In this document: positions 62,554-64,000 of the stretch, piece after piece
Layout of the letters: each line of letters begins with the position of its first letter
How positions within the stretch are numbered: the first letter of the stretch is position 1
Assembly (NCBI GenBank): GCA_965212205.1
Contig: CBDBUX010000019.1
Coordinates: forward strand, 1-64,000
Source of the DNA: JAHEJJ01 sp965212205
GTDB taxonomy: Bacteria > Bacteroidota > Bacteroidia > Flavobacteriales > Flavobacteriaceae
Length of the DNA stretch: 64,000 nucleotides
Direction of reading: 5' to 3'
Program-made: the position numbers and the translations under genes
Notes under the pieces: generated by a model
Told to the model about the DNA's origin: nothing
What the model saw: the letters and a program-made list of their open reading frames with translations, nothing else
The model's database searches: none

Positions 62554-63141
62554 TTAGTCGCTAAAAAGTGATCGGATGTTAGTGTAGGAATTATCGAGCG
62601 CTTTCTTGATCTTTCTGGGGCCTTTCCATTTAACCTTTTCGATTCCTTCGCTCTTCTGTCCCGTGAGCTGCCCTTTATATGAGGTGCGCATGGCATACCA
62701 GTGTACCTCCTTTAGCTTATACTTCCCACCTCGCTTAAAAATGTGATAAGTGGTCGTTAGAAAGTTTTCAATTTTAAGACCTTTAACACCGGTTTCTTCT
62801 TCCACTTCCCTCAGTGCACACTCCTTTATGCTTTCATTCTTTTCTAATTTGCCTTTGGGTAAATCCCATTTGTCGTTTCTGTAAATAAACAGCACCTTTC
62901 CTTCCTTATTGGTCACCACGCCTCCGGCAGCAATTTCAAGTGGGATTTTTTTGGTAAACTTTTTGAGGATTTCCTCGCTGTTGGGATGATATATATAAGC
63001 CTCGGGTAACTTTTTCTTCGAAAGTGCGTCTATTGCATCGTTAATGGCGTTCTCATTGAGAAGAAAATACTGTCCATTAACAGTTTCAGAAAGCCTGCTT
63101 GTTAAAACCAAGGGGGCGTCTTTAACGAAAACTTTATACAT
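62554..63141 (-). CDS. Nudix hydrolase
   Basis: A 195-residue protein. The Nudix box GKLEKNESIKECALREVEEETG (broken here as GKLEKNES, KECAL, REVEEETG; residues about 97-118) is intact. An N-terminal ~70-residue extension precedes it. It hydrolyses a nucleoside diphosphate derivative; the substrate is not visible. Start at 63141 (MYKVFVKDAP) was chosen; the longer frame overlaps pyrE. It is divergent from pyrE with 7 bp between the start codons. It converges with the M14 gene. Confidence 0.92.
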   Translation of the reverse strand: MYKVFVKDAPLVLTSRLSETVNGQYFLLNENAINDAIDALSKKKLPEAYIYHPNSEEILKKFTKKIPLEIAAGGVVTNKEGKVLFIYRNDKWDLPKGKLEKNESIKECALREVEEETGVKGLKIENFLTTTYHIFKRGGKYKLKEVHWYAMRTSYKGQLTGQKSEGIEKVKWKGPRKIKKALDNSYTNIRSLFSD

Positions 63142-63144
63142 TTG
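63137..63144 (+). promoter_or_regulatory. -7 element of pyrE
   Basis: TACATTTG fits TAnnTTTG and ends 4 bp before the pyrE ATG (63149). It overlaps the Nudix start codon. No -33 TTG lies at the usual spacing. Confidence 0.4.
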
Positions 63145-63148
63145 CGAA

Positions 63149-63793
63149 ATGGTTTTAGACAAGGATACCGCATCCAAAACGGCCGAGCTGCTGTTGCAAA
63201 TTAATGCAATTAAGTTGAGACCAGAAAATCCCTTCACATGGGCCTCTGGCTGGAATTCTCCAATTTATTGCGATAACAGAATTATACTATCATATCCGCA
63301 GATCCGAAATTTTGTCAGGCAGGAGATGGCCAAGCAAATTGAAGACCTCTATGGCAAACCAGACGTGATTGCAGGTGTTGCAACCGGTGCTATCGGTATG
63401 GGAGCGTTGGTGGCCGAGCAATTAGGACTCCCTTTTGTCTATGTGAGGCCGGAGGCGAAATCTCATGGGCGACAGAATCAGATCGAAGGATTTTTGGAGA
63501 GCAATAGCAATGTAGTGGTAATTGAAGATCTTATTAGTACGGGAAAAAGCAGCCTGAATGCCGTAAGGGCACTAATAGAGGCAAAGGCACAGGTTAAAGG
63601 AATGATTGCGGTTTTCACCTATGGATTCGATCTGGCGCTTAAGAATTTTGAAAAGGAAGAAGTTACACTTCATACACTTACAGATTATGAACATGTAATA
63701 CAGCAGGCCTCCGAAACAAATTATATCAAAGAAGAACAACAAAAAATGTTACTCGAATGGAGGAACAATCCGTCAGAGTGGCAACCTCATTAA
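63149..63793 (+). CDS. pyrE: Orotate phosphoribosyltransferase
   Basis: A 214-residue enzyme of pyrimidine synthesis that forms OMP from orotate and PRPP. The start at 63149 is followed by the family sequence FTWASGWNSPIYCDNR, then GVATGAIGMGALVAEQLGLP, PEAKSHGRQNQIEG and the PRPP-binding VVVIEDLISTGKSS. The upstream extension of the longest frame overlaps the Nudix gene and is not used. The SRPBCC gene starts 1 bp after its stop, suggesting an operon. Confidence 0.97.
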   Translation: MVLDKDTASKTAELLLQINAIKLRPENPFTWASGWNSPIYCDNRIILSYPQIRNFVRQEMAKQIEDLYGKPDVIAGVATGAIGMGALVAEQLGLPFVYVRPEAKSHGRQNQIEGFLESNSNVVVIEDLISTGKSSLNAVRALIEAKAQVKGMIAVFTYGFDLALKNFEKEEVTLHTLTDYEHVIQQASETNYIKEEQQKMLLEWRNNPSEWQPH

Positions 63794-63794
63794 T

Positions 63795-64000
63795 ATGTAT
63801 ATAGAAACCTCAAAAAAGAAACTAGCCAAAGGCGCAGCTGAAGTTTATGATTTTCTTGCGGATTTCAACAATTTCGAACGCCTAATGCCCGAATCTGTGG
63901 CTAAATTTGAACTGCTAAGTGACGACAGTTTTGTTTTTGCCCTTAAAGGTATGCCCGAGATTGTACTTAAAAGAAAGGAACAACATCCGCATTCTAAACT
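63795..64000 (+). CDS. SRPBCC (START-like) family protein, partial
   Basis: The first 68 codons of a protein cut by the right edge. It reads MYIETSKKKLAKGAAEVYDF and LADFNNFERLMPESV, the usual opening of the SRPBCC hydrophobic-ligand-binding fold. It starts 1 bp after pyrE. The function is unknown. Confidence 0.85.
   Translation, partial: MYIETSKKKLAKGAAEVYDFLADFNNFERLMPESVAKFELLSDDSFVFALKGMPEIVLKRKEQHPHSK

Overview
The window is a chromosomal segment of a marine-type member of Flavobacteriaceae (Bacteroidota). The evidence is a PorP/SprF-type IX secretion partner beside a giant exported protein with a gliding-motility-type C-terminal domain, large beta-rich exported repeat proteins, DUF3467, DUF2851, PspC-like and bTHX small proteins, the flavobacterial order rpsU-xer-hpf-tRNAs-tuf, and repeated TAnnTTTG -7 promoter elements with almost no Shine-Dalgarno sequences.

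Layout. (1) 1-12.6 kb, minus strand: four large exported repeat proteins. The first carries eight 255-bp tandem repeats disrupted by seven single-base insertions and runs off the left edge. The next three end in the same C-terminal tail (NRRIT[YL]RV.PN). All four have the same promoter-like arrangement upstream: an ACAACA/AT-rich element 27-28 bp before a -7-like box. (2) 12.8-19.2 kb, minus: an operon for a T9SS-type giant protein (eight Ig-like repeats), a PorP/SprF-like protein and a TPR-PD40-OmpA protein. (3) 19.5-21.5 kb: prfC convergent with a DUF3467 gene. (4) 21.6-35.0 kb, minus: the conserved information-processing cluster tRNA-Thr, tRNA-Tyr, tRNA-Gly, tRNA-Thr, tuf, tRNA-Trp, secE, nusG, rplK, rplA, rplJ, rplL, rpoB, rpoC, closed by an intrinsic terminator. 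(5) 35-43.4 kb, minus: hpf, a Xer recombinase, rpsU (with a rare strong Shine-Dalgarno), acyl-CoA dehydrogenase, an HHH protein, an AGCS symporter, a K+ channel, PspC-like, DUF2851 and rhodanese genes. (6) 43.5-52.7 kb, plus: marR-yceI, then a complete trpEGDCFBA operon behind a Trp-Trp-Trp leader peptide and attenuator, then an M20 peptidase. (7) 52.8-64 kb: UDG-like protein, bTHX, a lipoprotein, yaaA, rluD and PASTA genes, ddl-coaD, a PAS histidine kinase with its response regulator, an M14 peptidase lipoprotein, Nudix and pyrE genes transcribed divergently with 7 bp between start codons, and a truncated SRPBCC gene at the right edge.

The most unusual material is at the left end: a set of exported proteins with a common upstream element and a common C-terminal tail, which looks like a small co-regulated surface-protein regulon. 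Other points of note are the trp attenuator whose antiterminator includes the leader stop codon, an intrinsic terminator embedded in the apparent coding region of the HHH gene (which lacks a standard start codon), and several genes whose -7 element lies so close to the start codon that the mRNA may be leaderless. All calls come from reading the sequence; no database search was run.
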